Shown here: positions 6,877-15,386 of the stretch, piece after piece
Layout of the letters: each line of letters begins with the position of its first letter
How positions within the stretch are numbered: position 1 is the first letter of the stretch
DNA from: JAICYJ01 sp045806525
Lineage (GTDB): Bacteria > Actinomycetota > Thermoleophilia > Gaiellales > JAICJC01
NCBI GenBank assembly: GCA_045806525.1
Contig: JBJMJD010000069.1
Span: 1 to 31,163 of the forward strand
Length of the DNA: 31,163 nucleotides
Direction: 5' to 3'
Translations under genes and position numbers: made by a program
Notes under the pieces: model-generated
The model's input: the letters and a program-made list of their open reading frames with translations, nothing else
Told to the model about the DNA's origin: nothing
Databases searched by the model: none

Positions 6877-8334
6877 ATGGCCACAGGAACCGTCGTCGAT
6901 GTCGTAATGCCGCAGATGGGTGTCAGCGTGTCTGAGGGCACGATCACCCGCTGGATGAAGCAGGTCGGCGAGCACATCGAGGCCGACGAGACGATCGTCG
7001 AGATCTCGACCGACAAGGTCGACACCGAGGTGCCGTCGCCCGCGTCCGGAATCGTGCGCGAGATCCTCGCCAACGACGGCGACACGGTGCCGGTGAACAC
7101 GCGCATCGCGGTGATTGCAGTGGGAGACGGGGGCGACGCCGGTGCGCCCGCCGACGCCGCGCCGGCGGCCGCCACCGACAACGCCGCGGAGACGCCGGCC
7201 ACGCCGGAGACGTCTCAGACGATGTCGTCGCAGCCCGCCCCCGAGCCGCAGGCCGCCAACGGCAGCAACGGTGACGAGGACGAGGACGATTCCGGACGCA
7301 CCTTCATCTCGCCTGTGGTGGCGCGGATGCTGGCCGAGCACCGCCTTGACGTGAACCAGATCCCCGGCAGCGGACGCGGCGGGCGCGTGACCAAGAAGGA
7401 CGTGCAGGCGTTCATCGATTCGGGCGGCGCCCAGGCCGAGGCGGTGATCCACGACGTTCCGCACTTCGCGCCGCCGGCCGAGGAGGCTCCCGTCGTCAGC
7501 CAGCCTGCGCCGCCCACGGCCCCGGCTCCGCCGCCGCCCGCCGCACCGGCTCCCGCGGCGGCCGCTCCTCCCCCGCCCGCTCCCGCCACCCAGCAGACGC
7601 TGGTCGCAAGCGGCGGCGACGAGGAGCTCTACCAGTTCACCACGATCCGCAAGGTGATCGCGCGGCACATGCGGCACTCGCTGGACACGGCGGCGCACGT
7701 CACCACCGTGATCGAGGTCGACATGACCGGCGTCGTCAACCTGCGCAAGAAGTGGAAGCCCGAGTACCAGCAGCGCTACGGCGTCAACCTCACCTACATC
7801 CCGTTCATCGCCCGCGCCACGATCGACGCGATCGGCAGCTGGCCGTGGGTGAACGCCGAGGTGCAGGGCGAGACGGCGCTGATCAAGAAGTACGTCAACC
7901 TGGGCATGGCCGTGGCGGTGGACGACTCCAAGGGCCTGATGGTGCCGGTCATCCACCACGCCGAGGAGATGAACCTGGTGGGGCTGTCGCGGGCCGTGAT
8001 CGAGATGGCCGAGAAGGCCCGCACCAAGACGCTGTCGCCGGATGAGATGGCCGGCGGCTCGTTCACGATCACCAATCCCGGCGTGTTCGGCGCGCTGATG
8101 GGAACGCCCATCATCCCCGAGGGCCAGGTCGCGATCCTCGACGTGGAGGCGATCGTGAAGCGGCCGGTCGTGGTCAGCGACCGCCACGGCAACGACTCGA
8201 TCGCGATCCGCCACATGATGTTCCTGTGCCTGTCCTACGACCACCGGCTGGTGGACGGCGCCTACGCCGCGCAGTTCATGGCACAGATCAAGGCCAGCCT
8301 CGAGAGCTGGGACGAGCAGGCCTTCGGGTTGTGA
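6877..8334 (+). CDS. pdhC: Dihydrolipoamide acyltransferase (E2) of 2-oxoacid dehydrogenase
   Basis: Core acyltransferase of the complex, 485 residues. Domains in order: one lipoyl domain (about 4-82) with the lipoylated Lys47 in STDKVDTE; an acidic Ala/Pro linker; a peripheral-subunit-binding domain (about 143-180, FISPVVARMLAEHRL then GSGRGGRVTKKDV); a long Pro/Ala-rich linker (about 197-243); and the catalytic domain (about 250-485) with the active-site HRLVDG motif (H456, D460, G461). AGGAG precedes the ATG. The stop overlaps the GTG start of lipB, directly linking the lipoyl acceptor to its modifying enzyme. No E3 gene follows, so dihydrolipoamide dehydrogenase must be encoded elsewhere. 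Confidence 0.93.
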   Translation: MATGTVVDVVMPQMGVSVSEGTITRWMKQVGEHIEADETIVEISTDKVDTEVPSPASGIVREILANDGDTVPVNTRIAVIAVGDGGDAGAPADAAPAAATDNAAETPATPETSQTMSSQPAPEPQAANGSNGDEDEDDSGRTFISPVVARMLAEHRLDVNQIPGSGRGGRVTKKDVQAFIDSGGAQAEAVIHDVPHFAPPAEEAPVVSQPAPPTAPAPPPPAAPAPAAAAPPPPAPATQQTLVASGGDEELYQFTTIRKVIARHMRHSLDTAAHVTTVIEVDMTGVVNLRKKWKPEYQQRYGVNLTYIPFIARATIDAIGSWPWVNAEVQGETALIKKYVNLGMAVAVDDSKGLMVPVIHHAEEMNLVGLSRAVIEMAEKARTKTLSPDEMAGGSFTITNPGVFGALMGTPIIPEGQVAILDVEAIVKRPVVVSDRHGNDSIAIRHMMFLCLSYDHRLVDGAYAAQFMAQIKASLESWDEQAFGL

Positions 8335-9002
8335 CCGGCGCGTACCTGTACGAGCTGGGCGTGACCCCCTACCGGGACGCGCTCGAGACGATGACCGACC
8401 TGGCCGCCGCCCGCGGCCAGGGGGCCATACCCGACACGGTGATGCTGCTGGAGCACGAGCCGGTGATCACGCTCGGGTCACGCACGGTGCGCGGGGAGGA
8501 GCTGCTGATGGCCGCGGTCGAGTACACGCGCCGCGGCATCGAGGTGGTTGAGGTCAGCCGCGGCGGGCGCTCCACCTACCACGGCCCCGGGCAGGTCGTC
8601 TGCTATCCGGTGCTCGACCTGCACGGCCGCGGCAAGGACCTGCACCGCTACGTCGCCGACCTCGAGCAGGTGGTGATCGACACCCTGGCCGAATTCGACG
8701 TCGACGGCCGCGTGGTGGAGGGCGATCACGCCAGCGGCGTGTGGGTGGATGACCGCAAGGTGGCGTCGATCGGGGTGCGCTGCGCGCGCTGGGTGACCAC
8801 CCACGGACTCTCGATCAACGCCGACCTCGATCTCGACGTCTACGAGCTGTTCGACGCCTGCGGCCTGCGCGGCGCCGACTTCACGTCGGTGTCGGTCGAG
8901 GCCGGCCGTGCGGTGACGGTCGATGATCTCCGCCCGGCGCTGCGCGATGCCTTCCAGGAGCGGTTTCAGATCGCATTCGACCCGCTCCCCGCCGCCGTCT
9001 GA
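8331..9002 (+). CDS. lipB: Octanoyl-ACP:protein octanoyltransferase LipB
   Basis: Transfers octanoate from acyl carrier protein to the lipoyl-domain lysine, the first step of lipoate synthesis. The GTG at 8331 overlaps the E2 stop as GTGA and gives a 223-residue protein of normal family length; the frame stays open upstream but only inside E2. Conserved features: RGGRSTYHGPGQ (77-88), the acyl-binding and catalytic Lys143 in RKVASIGV, THGLSIN (157-163) and catalytic Cys177 in FDACGL. The stop overlaps the lipA ATG (TGATG), so E2-lipB-lipA is tightly coupled. Confidence 0.94.
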   Translation: MTGAYLYELGVTPYRDALETMTDLAAARGQGAIPDTVMLLEHEPVITLGSRTVRGEELLMAAVEYTRRGIEVVEVSRGGRSTYHGPGQVVCYPVLDLHGRGKDLHRYVADLEQVVIDTLAEFDVDGRVVEGDHASGVWVDDRKVASIGVRCARWVTTHGLSINADLDLDVYELFDACGLRGADFTSVSVEAGRAVTVDDLRPALRDAFQERFQIAFDPLPAAV

Positions 9003-9928
9003 TGCCCTACTCCGAGCTCGCCCGCGAACGGCCCGACTGGATGAAGGTACGCGCCCCGTCGGGCAACACCCGCTTTGCCGAGTTGCAGGGGATCATGCGC
9101 GACGGCGGCCTGCACACGGTCTGTGAGGAAGCACGCTGCCCCAACATCGGCGAGTGCTGGGGACGCGGCACCGCCACCTTCCAGATCATGGGCGACGTCT
9201 GCACGCGTGCCTGCCGCTACTGCGCCGTCACCTCGGGACGTCCTGAGGGCGCGCCCGAGCCGCTGGAGCCGCTGCGCGTCGCGACGGCGGTGCGCAGGAT
9301 GCGGCTGCGCCACGTGGTCATCACCTCCGTCGACCGAGACGACCTGCCCGACCGCGGGGCCGGCCACTTTGCCGCCACCATCCGCGCCGTCCGTCGCCGC
9401 GCCCCCGAGTGCGGCGTCGAGGTGCTGGTGCCCGACTTCCTGGGCTTCCGCGAGCAGGCGCTGCGGACGGTGCTCGCCGCCCGGCCGGACGTGTTCAACC
9501 ACAACATCGAGACGACCGAGCGGTTCTACCGGCGGGTGCGGCCGCGCGGCGACTACCGCAAGGCGCTGGGCCTGCTCGACCGGGCTAAGGACGTGTGGGC
9601 CGAGGTGTTTCCGGCGGCGCCGCCGCTGCTGACCAAGAGCGGCATCATCGTGGGCATGGGCGAGACCGACCAGGACGTGGCCGAGATCATGCAAGATCTC
9701 CGCGACCACCGCGTCGATGTGGTCACGATCGGCCAGTACCTGCAGCCGAGCGACCGGCACCTGCCGCTCGACCGCTGGGTGACGCCCACCCAGTTCCGCT
9801 GGATGCGCGAGCAGGGCGAGGCGATGGGGTTTGCGTCCGTGTTCGCAGGACCGCTCGTGCGATCGAGCTACCGTGCGGACGAGCAGCGCCTGGCCGCGAG
9901 CGGTGGCTCGCGCGTCGCCGCGCACTGA
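9002..9928 (+). CDS. lipA: Lipoyl synthase LipA
   Basis: Radical SAM enzyme that inserts two sulfurs into the octanoyl chain on E2. Both iron-sulfur clusters are recognisable in the 308-residue protein: the auxiliary cluster motif C41-x4-C46-x5-C52 (CEEARCPNIGEC), the radical SAM motif C67-x3-C71-x2-C74 (CTRACRYC), and the C-terminal RSSY (about 287-290) whose Ser ligates and sacrifices the auxiliary cluster. The ATG overlaps the lipB stop by one base. With lipB and E2 upstream, the operon encodes both the lipoyl carrier and the full endogenous lipoylation pathway. The Fe-S supply link to the ErpA gene at 15387-15785 is plausible. Confidence 0.96.
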   Translation: MPYSELARERPDWMKVRAPSGNTRFAELQGIMRDGGLHTVCEEARCPNIGECWGRGTATFQIMGDVCTRACRYCAVTSGRPEGAPEPLEPLRVATAVRRMRLRHVVITSVDRDDLPDRGAGHFAATIRAVRRRAPECGVEVLVPDFLGFREQALRTVLAARPDVFNHNIETTERFYRRVRPRGDYRKALGLLDRAKDVWAEVFPAAPPLLTKSGIIVGMGETDQDVAEIMQDLRDHRVDVVTIGQYLQPSDRHLPLDRWVTPTQFRWMREQGEAMGFASVFAGPLVRSSYRADEQRLAASGGSRVAAH

Positions 9929-9945
9929 CCACGGGAGGACATGCG

Positions 9946-10482
9946 ATGGTTCCGGAAGCCCCGATGGAGGACGGCCCCGACGGCAGGAAGCCGGCCGGCG
10001 ACGGGTGGTTCATCCTCAACGCCCGCGAGACGCCCTGGGTCCACAACGAGAAGTTCGGGGCCGGGGTCCTGTTCGAGGGCTCACAGCAGTTCCCGCACTA
10101 CGGCATCAACGTCCAGGTGATGTGGCCGGGGCAGCCCAACTGCTACTACCACGCCGAGGAGGGCCAGGAGGACTTCCTGGTCGTGAGCGGCGAGTGCCTG
10201 GTGTTGATCGAGGGACAGGAGCGCCGGCTGCGCGCCTGGGACTTCGTGCACTGCCCGCCGTTCACGGAGCACGTCTTCGTGGGCGCCGGGGACGGCCCCT
10301 GCGTGCTCGTCGGCGTCGGCGCCCGCAACGCCGGCGAGGGGCTGGTCTACCCGGTCTCCGAGCTGGCGCTTGGGCACCAGGCGGGCGTCAGCGAGGAGGC
10401 GACCACCGGCAAGGTGGCCTACGCGGATGTCCCGGAGACGACGCCGGGCCCGTACCCCGAGGGATTGCTGACCGACGGTTGA
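9946..10482 (+). CDS. Cupin-domain protein of unknown substrate
   Basis: 178-residue single-domain cupin. The start at 9946 is chosen because GGGAGG lies 7 bases upstream; an ATG at 9941 is out of frame. Cupin motif 1 is seen as YYHAEEGQEDFLVVSGE (about 66-82; metal-binding His and Glu) and motif 2 as PPFTEHVFVG (about 104-113; His). The C-terminal about 45 residues are outside the barrel and Gly/Pro/Glu-rich. The protein resembles mononuclear metal cupins, but no dioxygenase or isomerase subgroup can be named. It follows lipA by 17 bases, so it may share the dehydrogenase-lipoate transcript; a metabolic link is not evident. Confidence 0.75.
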   Translation: MVPEAPMEDGPDGRKPAGDGWFILNARETPWVHNEKFGAGVLFEGSQQFPHYGINVQVMWPGQPNCYYHAEEGQEDFLVVSGECLVLIEGQERRLRAWDFVHCPPFTEHVFVGAGDGPCVLVGVGARNAGEGLVYPVSELALGHQAGVSEEATTGKVAYADVPETTPGPYPEGLLTDG

Positions 10483-10491
10483 CCGTAGAAT
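10465..10491 (+). promoter_or_regulatory. Putative leaderless promoter of the alpha/beta-hydrolase gene
   Basis: TAGAAT at 10486-10491 ends 8 bases before the ATG at 10500, with TTGCTG at 10465-10470 as a possible -35 (15-base spacer). The predicted start falls on or next to the initiation codon and there is no ribosome site. The promoter overlaps the 3' end of the cupin gene. Confidence 0.4.
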
Positions 10492-10499
10492 CCGCGTCG

Positions 10500-11294
10500 A
10501 TGACGGCGTTTCGGATTCTGCGGTGGGGCTCCGACGAGCTGCCGCCGGCCGTCTGCCTGCATGACGTGCGCGGCCACGCCCGCCGGTTCGAGCGGGTCGC
10601 GCGGATGCTCGAGCGCGGCCGGATGGTCGTCGCTTACGACCTGCGCGGCCACGGCCGCTCGCCCTGGTCCGGCCCGCACACGATCGACCAGCATGCCGAC
10701 GACCTGCACGAGCTGCTGGACGCCTGTGGCATCGACCAGGCGGGCCTGATCGGCGACGGGTTCGGCGCACGCGTGGCGATCGCCTACGCCGTGCGAAACC
10801 AGGAGCGGATCAACTCGCTGACCCTGCTGGAGCCGCCGCTGGCGCCGTCGCCGGAGGCGATGCGCGACGCGGCCCGCGTCGAGCGGGACGGGGGCGGCTA
10901 CTCCGGGGTGGACGACGCCATCGACCGGCGGCGGCAGGAGGACGGGCTGCTGCACACGCCGCGCGGCCTGCTCGAGGAGGAGATGGCCGAGCACCTGGTC
11001 GCCGACGACGACGGCCGCTACCGCTACCGCTACAGCCGCGAGGCGGCCGCGGCGGCGCTGGAGGCGGCGGCCCACCCGGAAACGCGGCTCTCGGAGGTGC
11101 TCTGCCCGACCATGCTGATCCATGGCCACGAGTCGCGTTGGCTGACCGACGCAGACGTCGAGGCGGCCTTCGACGCGGTCCGCAGGTTGCGCGTCGAAGA
11201 GGTGCCCGGCGGACACGTGGTGCTGTGGGATGCGATGGCCGAGACCAGCGCGCTGGTACGCGACTTTCTGGTGGCCAAGGACCGCACCGCGTAA
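10500..11294 (+). CDS. Alpha/beta-hydrolase fold protein lacking the nucleophile
   Basis: 264-residue alpha/beta-hydrolase fold protein. The early strand-loop HDVRG (21-25), the motif AYDLRGHGRS (45-54) and the C-terminal GGH (237-239, predicted catalytic His239) are typical of the fold. The nucleophile elbow, normally G-x-S-x-G, reads G85-D-G87-F-G89, so the Ser, Cys or Asp nucleophile is replaced by glycine (codon GGG). The acid position may be Glu211 in IHGHES. A normal esterase or lipase mechanism is not possible as written, so it may be a binding or regulatory pseudoenzyme, or use a non-covalent mechanism like cofactor-free dioxygenases. Sequencing error seems unlikely because the frame is clean. 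Confidence 0.78.
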   Translation: MTAFRILRWGSDELPPAVCLHDVRGHARRFERVARMLERGRMVVAYDLRGHGRSPWSGPHTIDQHADDLHELLDACGIDQAGLIGDGFGARVAIAYAVRNQERINSLTLLEPPLAPSPEAMRDAARVERDGGGYSGVDDAIDRRRQEDGLLHTPRGLLEEEMAEHLVADDDGRYRYRYSREAAAAALEAAAHPETRLSEVLCPTMLIHGHESRWLTDADVEAAFDAVRRLRVEEVPGGHVVLWDAMAETSALVRDFLVAKDRTA

Positions 11295-11305
11295 GCTGTC
11301 GTTGG

Positions 11306-12025
11306 ATGAAGACGCTCGTGCTCCAGCACATCGCATGCGAGCCGCCGGGGGTGTTCGAGGACGTCCTGACCGAGCGCGGCGCCGCCATCACGCGTGTCGA
11401 GCTGGACGAGGGCGGCCAGCTGCCCGACTGGCGCGACTTCGACCTGATCGTGGCGATGGGCGGCCCGATGAGCGTGAACGACGAGTCCGAGCACCCCTGG
11501 CTGGTCGCTGAGAAGCGGCTGATTCGTGAGGCCGTGCGGGCCGGGGTCGGCTACTGGGGCGCCTGCCTGGGCGTACAGCTCCTGGCATCCAGCCTGGGCG
11601 CGCGCGTCTACGCAGGGCCGCAGCCGGAGGTCGGCGTGCTCGAGGTGACGCTCACCGACGAGGGCGCGTCCGACCCCGTGTTCGCGGGGCTGCCGCGCGA
11701 GCTGGCTACGCTGCAGTGGCACGGCGACACGTTCGATCTGCCCGAGGGAGCCGTGCTGCTGGCGGAGTCTCCGGCGTATCCGCACCAGGCCTTTCGCTAC
11801 GGCCGGGCGGCGTACGGCGTGCAGTTCCACGTCGAGGTGACGGGGGACATGGCGCGCGAGTGGGCGAGGGTGCCGGCCTACGTGAGATCGCTCGAGCAGA
11901 CGCTGGGCGCGGGTGCCGCGCCGGGGCTGTTCGACGAGTTCGACCGTGCCGCGGCCGGCATGCAGCTGGTCGCGCGTCAGCTGTTCGAACGGTGGCTCGA
12001 TGTCGCAGTCGCCGCCCCCCGATAA
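11306..12025 (+). CDS. Class I glutamine amidotransferase-like protein
   Basis: 239-residue cytosolic class I glutaminase-fold protein similar to stand-alone GMP-synthase-like amidotransferases (YfeJ/GuaA N-domain type). The catalytic triad is intact: Cys87 in GYWGACLGVQLLA, His175 and Glu177 in VQFHVEV. The oxyanion strand MGGPMSVND (51-59) is also conserved. It would hydrolyse glutamine or gamma-glutamyl compounds, but no acceptor-domain partner is adjacent, so the substrate is open; gamma-glutamyl-polyamine hydrolases share this fold. A TAAGCT sequence at 11292-11297, overlapping the previous stop, could be a -10 box for a nearly leaderless message; only GGATG precedes the start. Confidence 0.82.
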   Translation: MKTLVLQHIACEPPGVFEDVLTERGAAITRVELDEGGQLPDWRDFDLIVAMGGPMSVNDESEHPWLVAEKRLIREAVRAGVGYWGACLGVQLLASSLGARVYAGPQPEVGVLEVTLTDEGASDPVFAGLPRELATLQWHGDTFDLPEGAVLLAESPAYPHQAFRYGRAAYGVQFHVEVTGDMAREWARVPAYVRSLEQTLGAGAAPGLFDEFDRAAAGMQLVARQLFERWLDVAVAAPR

Positions 12026-12362
12026 CCGCCTGCTGGCGCTGCGCTCTGCCGCGCAGGAGGCCAGCGACTTCGCGGTCGGCGACGATCAGGTACGGCAGTT
12101 CATGGCGCTGCGCGACGCGGGGACGGGACACGATCAGATCGCGGCGCAGATGCAGCTCGACCCCGAGATCGTGACCGAGCTGGTCCGGGCCGACGAGGCG
12201 CAGGCCGTGGCGCACCGCATCGCCATCGGCGAGCTGCCGATGTACCCGCCGCCGCAGCCGGGCGAGGGCGTGCAGGACGTGCGCAGCGGCAGCCTGGCGA
12301 TGCCGCTGGCGGTGCTGATGGTGGTGCTGGTGGGCGTGATCGTGTACGCGGTGGTTCGCTAG
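12000..12362 (+). CDS. Small tail-anchored protein of unknown function
   Basis: Unrecognised 120-residue protein. The ATG at 12000 lies 26 bases inside the amidotransferase gene in another frame. Visible parts: an N-terminal cytosolic region with a helix-turn-helix-like stretch at about 31-65 (DQVRQFMALRDAGTGHDQIA and the following helix), a Pro-rich linker (80-90, MYPPPQPGEG), and one C-terminal transmembrane helix (about 99-118, MPLAVLMVVLVGVIVYAVV) ending in Arg120. There is no N-terminal signal, so a C-tail-anchored topology is expected with the helical domain inside. It is convergent with fumC, with 16 bases between stops. A DNA-binding or sigma-like role is only a guess. Confidence 0.6.
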   Translation: MSQSPPPDNRLLALRSAAQEASDFAVGDDQVRQFMALRDAGTGHDQIAAQMQLDPEIVTELVRADEAQAVAHRIAIGELPMYPPPQPGEGVQDVRSGSLAMPLAVLMVVLVGVIVYAVVR

Positions 12363-12378
12363 ACCGAGCGTCCGGCCG

Positions 12379-13695
<1,317 letters not shown>

Positions 13696-13745
13696 GTCGC
13701 CTGCGCTCCTCGTCTCTCGGTGGTGTCTGGATCAGCTTAGATCTG

Positions 13746-14261
13746 TCAGCCCGGGGGCCGATCCAGCAGCCCGGCCAGCTCCCGGAACCACCGCAGCTTC
13801 TCGGGGTAGGGCACCGCCGCATTGGCGGGAGACGTGGACGGGAGCACGAACAGCGGCCGCCCTTCCAGGTCGCGCGCCTGCAGCCCGTGGTCGGGCCGCT
13901 CGCCGAACGTGCCCGCGTATGCCTGCTTGCCCACGAACGCGAACGCACCGGGGTGCAGGTCGCGCGCGACCGCCCCCAGCCGCCGGGCGGCGTCTGCGAA
14001 GTCGGTGCGGCGCAGCTCGCCGCTGCCGCGGGTCACCCGCCGCGCCGCGTTGGTCAGCCCCAGGCGGTTGGCCAGCAGCTCGTCCTGCTGCGAGGGCTCC
14101 AGCAGGCGCGACGTGAGGCTGGCGTCGGCCAGCAGCCGCCAAAAGTCGTTGCGCGGGTTGGCGAAGTGGAACCCGGCCTCGGCCGACTTGAGACCCGGGT
14201 TGATGCCCACGAACACGCAGCGAAGGTCGGGGGCGAGGATGTCTGCCAGGCGGCCGCTCAT
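13746..14261 (-). CDS. mug: G/U(T)-mismatch-specific DNA glycosylase (Mug/TDG family)
   Basis: 171-residue base-excision repair enzyme that removes uracil or thymine mispaired with guanine. Family motif 1 is VGINPGLKSAEAG (18-30), where the Asn in GINPG is the water-activating residue of Mug/TDG enzymes, followed by HFANPRNDFWRLL (about 32-44). Motif 2 is LPSTSPANA (about 140-148), the intercalating loop that in E. coli Mug reads NPSGLS. Length matches E. coli Mug (168). A GC-rich genome with frequent cytosine deamination would benefit from it. It lies 20 bases after the ferredoxin reductase gene and 50 before fumC, same strand. Confidence 0.88.
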   Translation of the reverse strand: MSGRLADILAPDLRCVFVGINPGLKSAEAGFHFANPRNDFWRLLADASLTSRLLEPSQQDELLANRLGLTNAARRVTRGSGELRRTDFADAARRLGAVARDLHPGAFAFVGKQAYAGTFGERPDHGLQARDLEGRPLFVLPSTSPANAAVPYPEKLRWFRELAGLLDRPPG

Positions 14262-14281
14262 GACCGCATCCTCGCAGACGC

Positions 14282-15280
14282 CTACTCGGTCGAGTACTTC
14301 GGCTGCACCTTCTCACCGCGGATGCGGGCGACGCAGTGGTTCGCTGCGATCGCCGCCTCCGAGAAGCCGACCGTGATCAGCGTGATCTTGCCCTCGTACC
14401 CGGCGATGTCGCCCGCCGCGTAGACACCGGGCAGGTTCGTCTCCATGCTGGGTGCGACCTTGATCTGCCGCTTGTTCTCGAACTCGAGACCCCACTCGGC
14501 GATCGGGCCGAGGTGGGAGATGAAGCCCAGCAGCGTGACCACGGCGTCGACCTCGATCCGCTCGAACTCGCCGGTATCGGTGTTCTCGACGGTGATCGCC
14601 TGCAGCCGCCCGTTGCCCTCCGCGCCGCGCACCTCGTGCGGCGTCAGGATCCGTACGTGACCCTCGCCGGCCAGCCGCTGCACCTCGTTCACCGAGGACT
14701 CGAGCCCCCGGAACCGGTCGCGGCGGTGGATCAGCGTGATCGGCAGCTCGGCCGTGTCCTGCAGGTTCATGGCCCAGTCCAGGGCCGAGTCGCCGCCGCC
14801 CACCAGCGCCACCCGCTTGCCGCTGAAGTGAGCCTTCTCCTTGACGTAGTAGTGCAGACCGCTGCCCTCGAACGTCTCCAGCTCCGGCAGCCCCAGGGTG
14901 CGCGGGTTGAATGCGCCGTGCCCGGCGGTGATGATCATGGTGCGCGTCAGCAGCGTCTCGCCGGCGGCCGTGTGCAGCTCGATCACCTCGTCGTCGCGGT
15001 GCTCGATGCGCTCCACCACCTCGCCCAGGCGCACCTCCGGCGCATACTGCTGGGCCTGCTCGATCAGGCGGTCAATCAGCTCCTGGCCGTTCACCTTTGG
15101 GAAGCCGGCCACGTCGAAGATGTGCTTCTCGGGGTACACGGCCGACACCTGCCCGCCCAGCTGTTCCAGGCTCTCGACGATCCGCACGGACGCATCGCGA
15201 TGGCCGCCGTAGTAGGCGGCGGCGAGGCCGGTGGGGCCTCCGCCGATGATGGTGATGTCGGTGATCTGCTCTGCGCTCAC
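14282..15280 (-). CDS. Ferredoxin/flavodoxin-NADP+ reductase, thioredoxin-reductase-like (YumC type)
   Basis: FAD enzyme exchanging electrons between NADP(H) and ferredoxin or flavodoxin. With the GTG start at 15280 the protein has 332 residues, the size of Bacillus YumC. It has the FAD-binding GGGPTG (13-18), the NADP-binding GGGDSALDW (about 153-161) followed by HRRDRFRG, and the terminal FAD motif GVYAAGDIAGY. The CxxC redox pair of true thioredoxin reductase is absent from the position where it is expected, which separates the two families. GTG 15280 is preferred over an in-frame TTG at 15319 because GGAGG lies 10 bases upstream; the TTG would sit inside an 18-bp palindrome. Next to an Fe-S carrier gene, ferredoxin metabolism is the likely role. 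Confidence 0.88.
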   Translation of the reverse strand: MSAEQITDITIIGGGPTGLAAAYYGGHRDASVRIVESLEQLGGQVSAVYPEKHIFDVAGFPKVNGQELIDRLIEQAQQYAPEVRLGEVVERIEHRDDEVIELHTAAGETLLTRTMIITAGHGAFNPRTLGLPELETFEGSGLHYYVKEKAHFSGKRVALVGGGDSALDWAMNLQDTAELPITLIHRRDRFRGLESSVNEVQRLAGEGHVRILTPHEVRGAEGNGRLQAITVENTDTGEFERIEVDAVVTLLGFISHLGPIAEWGLEFENKRQIKVAPSMETNLPGVYAAGDIAGYEGKITLITVGFSEAAIAANHCVARIRGEKVQPKYSTE

Positions 15281-15305
15281 GACGCCAGGACCTCCAGGCA
15301 GCTTC

Positions 15306-15323
15306 GAGTTTGGATCCAAACTC
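15306..15323. promoter_or_regulatory. Perfect 18-bp palindrome upstream of the ferredoxin reductase, putative operator
   Basis: GAGTTTGGATCCAAACTC is a perfect palindrome in the gap between the Fe-S carrier gene and the ferredoxin reductase, 26 bases upstream of the GTG start. On the minus strand TAGAGT (15325-15320) overlaps its upstream edge and could be a -10 box, which would put the start site in the palindrome. A further half-site TCCAAA lies at 15364-15369. Symmetry and position fit a dimeric repressor; the regulator is unknown (an Rrf2- or MarR-type redox sensor is one guess). Confidence 0.55.
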
Positions 15324-15386
15324 TACCGGTTGATCGCACGGTCAGGATGCAGGCAGCGTACCCTCCAAAGGACGCTGCGCGGGGCG

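Noticed and set aside
7465..7606. Repetitive Pro/Ala-coding GC tract in E2 as a DNA repeat or recombination hotspot
   Set aside because: It is the flexible interdomain linker normal for E2 proteins; no exact repeat unit is seen.
8226..8330. Upstream extension of lipB to an earlier ATG
   Set aside because: The extra 35 residues lie wholly inside E2, have no LipB homology, and GTG 8331 at the stop overlap gives the normal length.
9595..9945. Upstream extension of the cupin gene into lipA
   Set aside because: The extension is a frame shadow of lipA; GGGAGG before ATG 9946 defines the start.
12363..12378. Bidirectional terminator between the convergent small-protein gene and fumC
   Set aside because: The gap is only 16 bases and shows no clear stem-loop or T-run.
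15281..15319. TTG start for the ferredoxin reductase
   Set aside because: It lies in the 18-bp palindrome, has no ribosome site and adds a non-conserved leader; GTG 15280 has GGAGG at a suitable distance.
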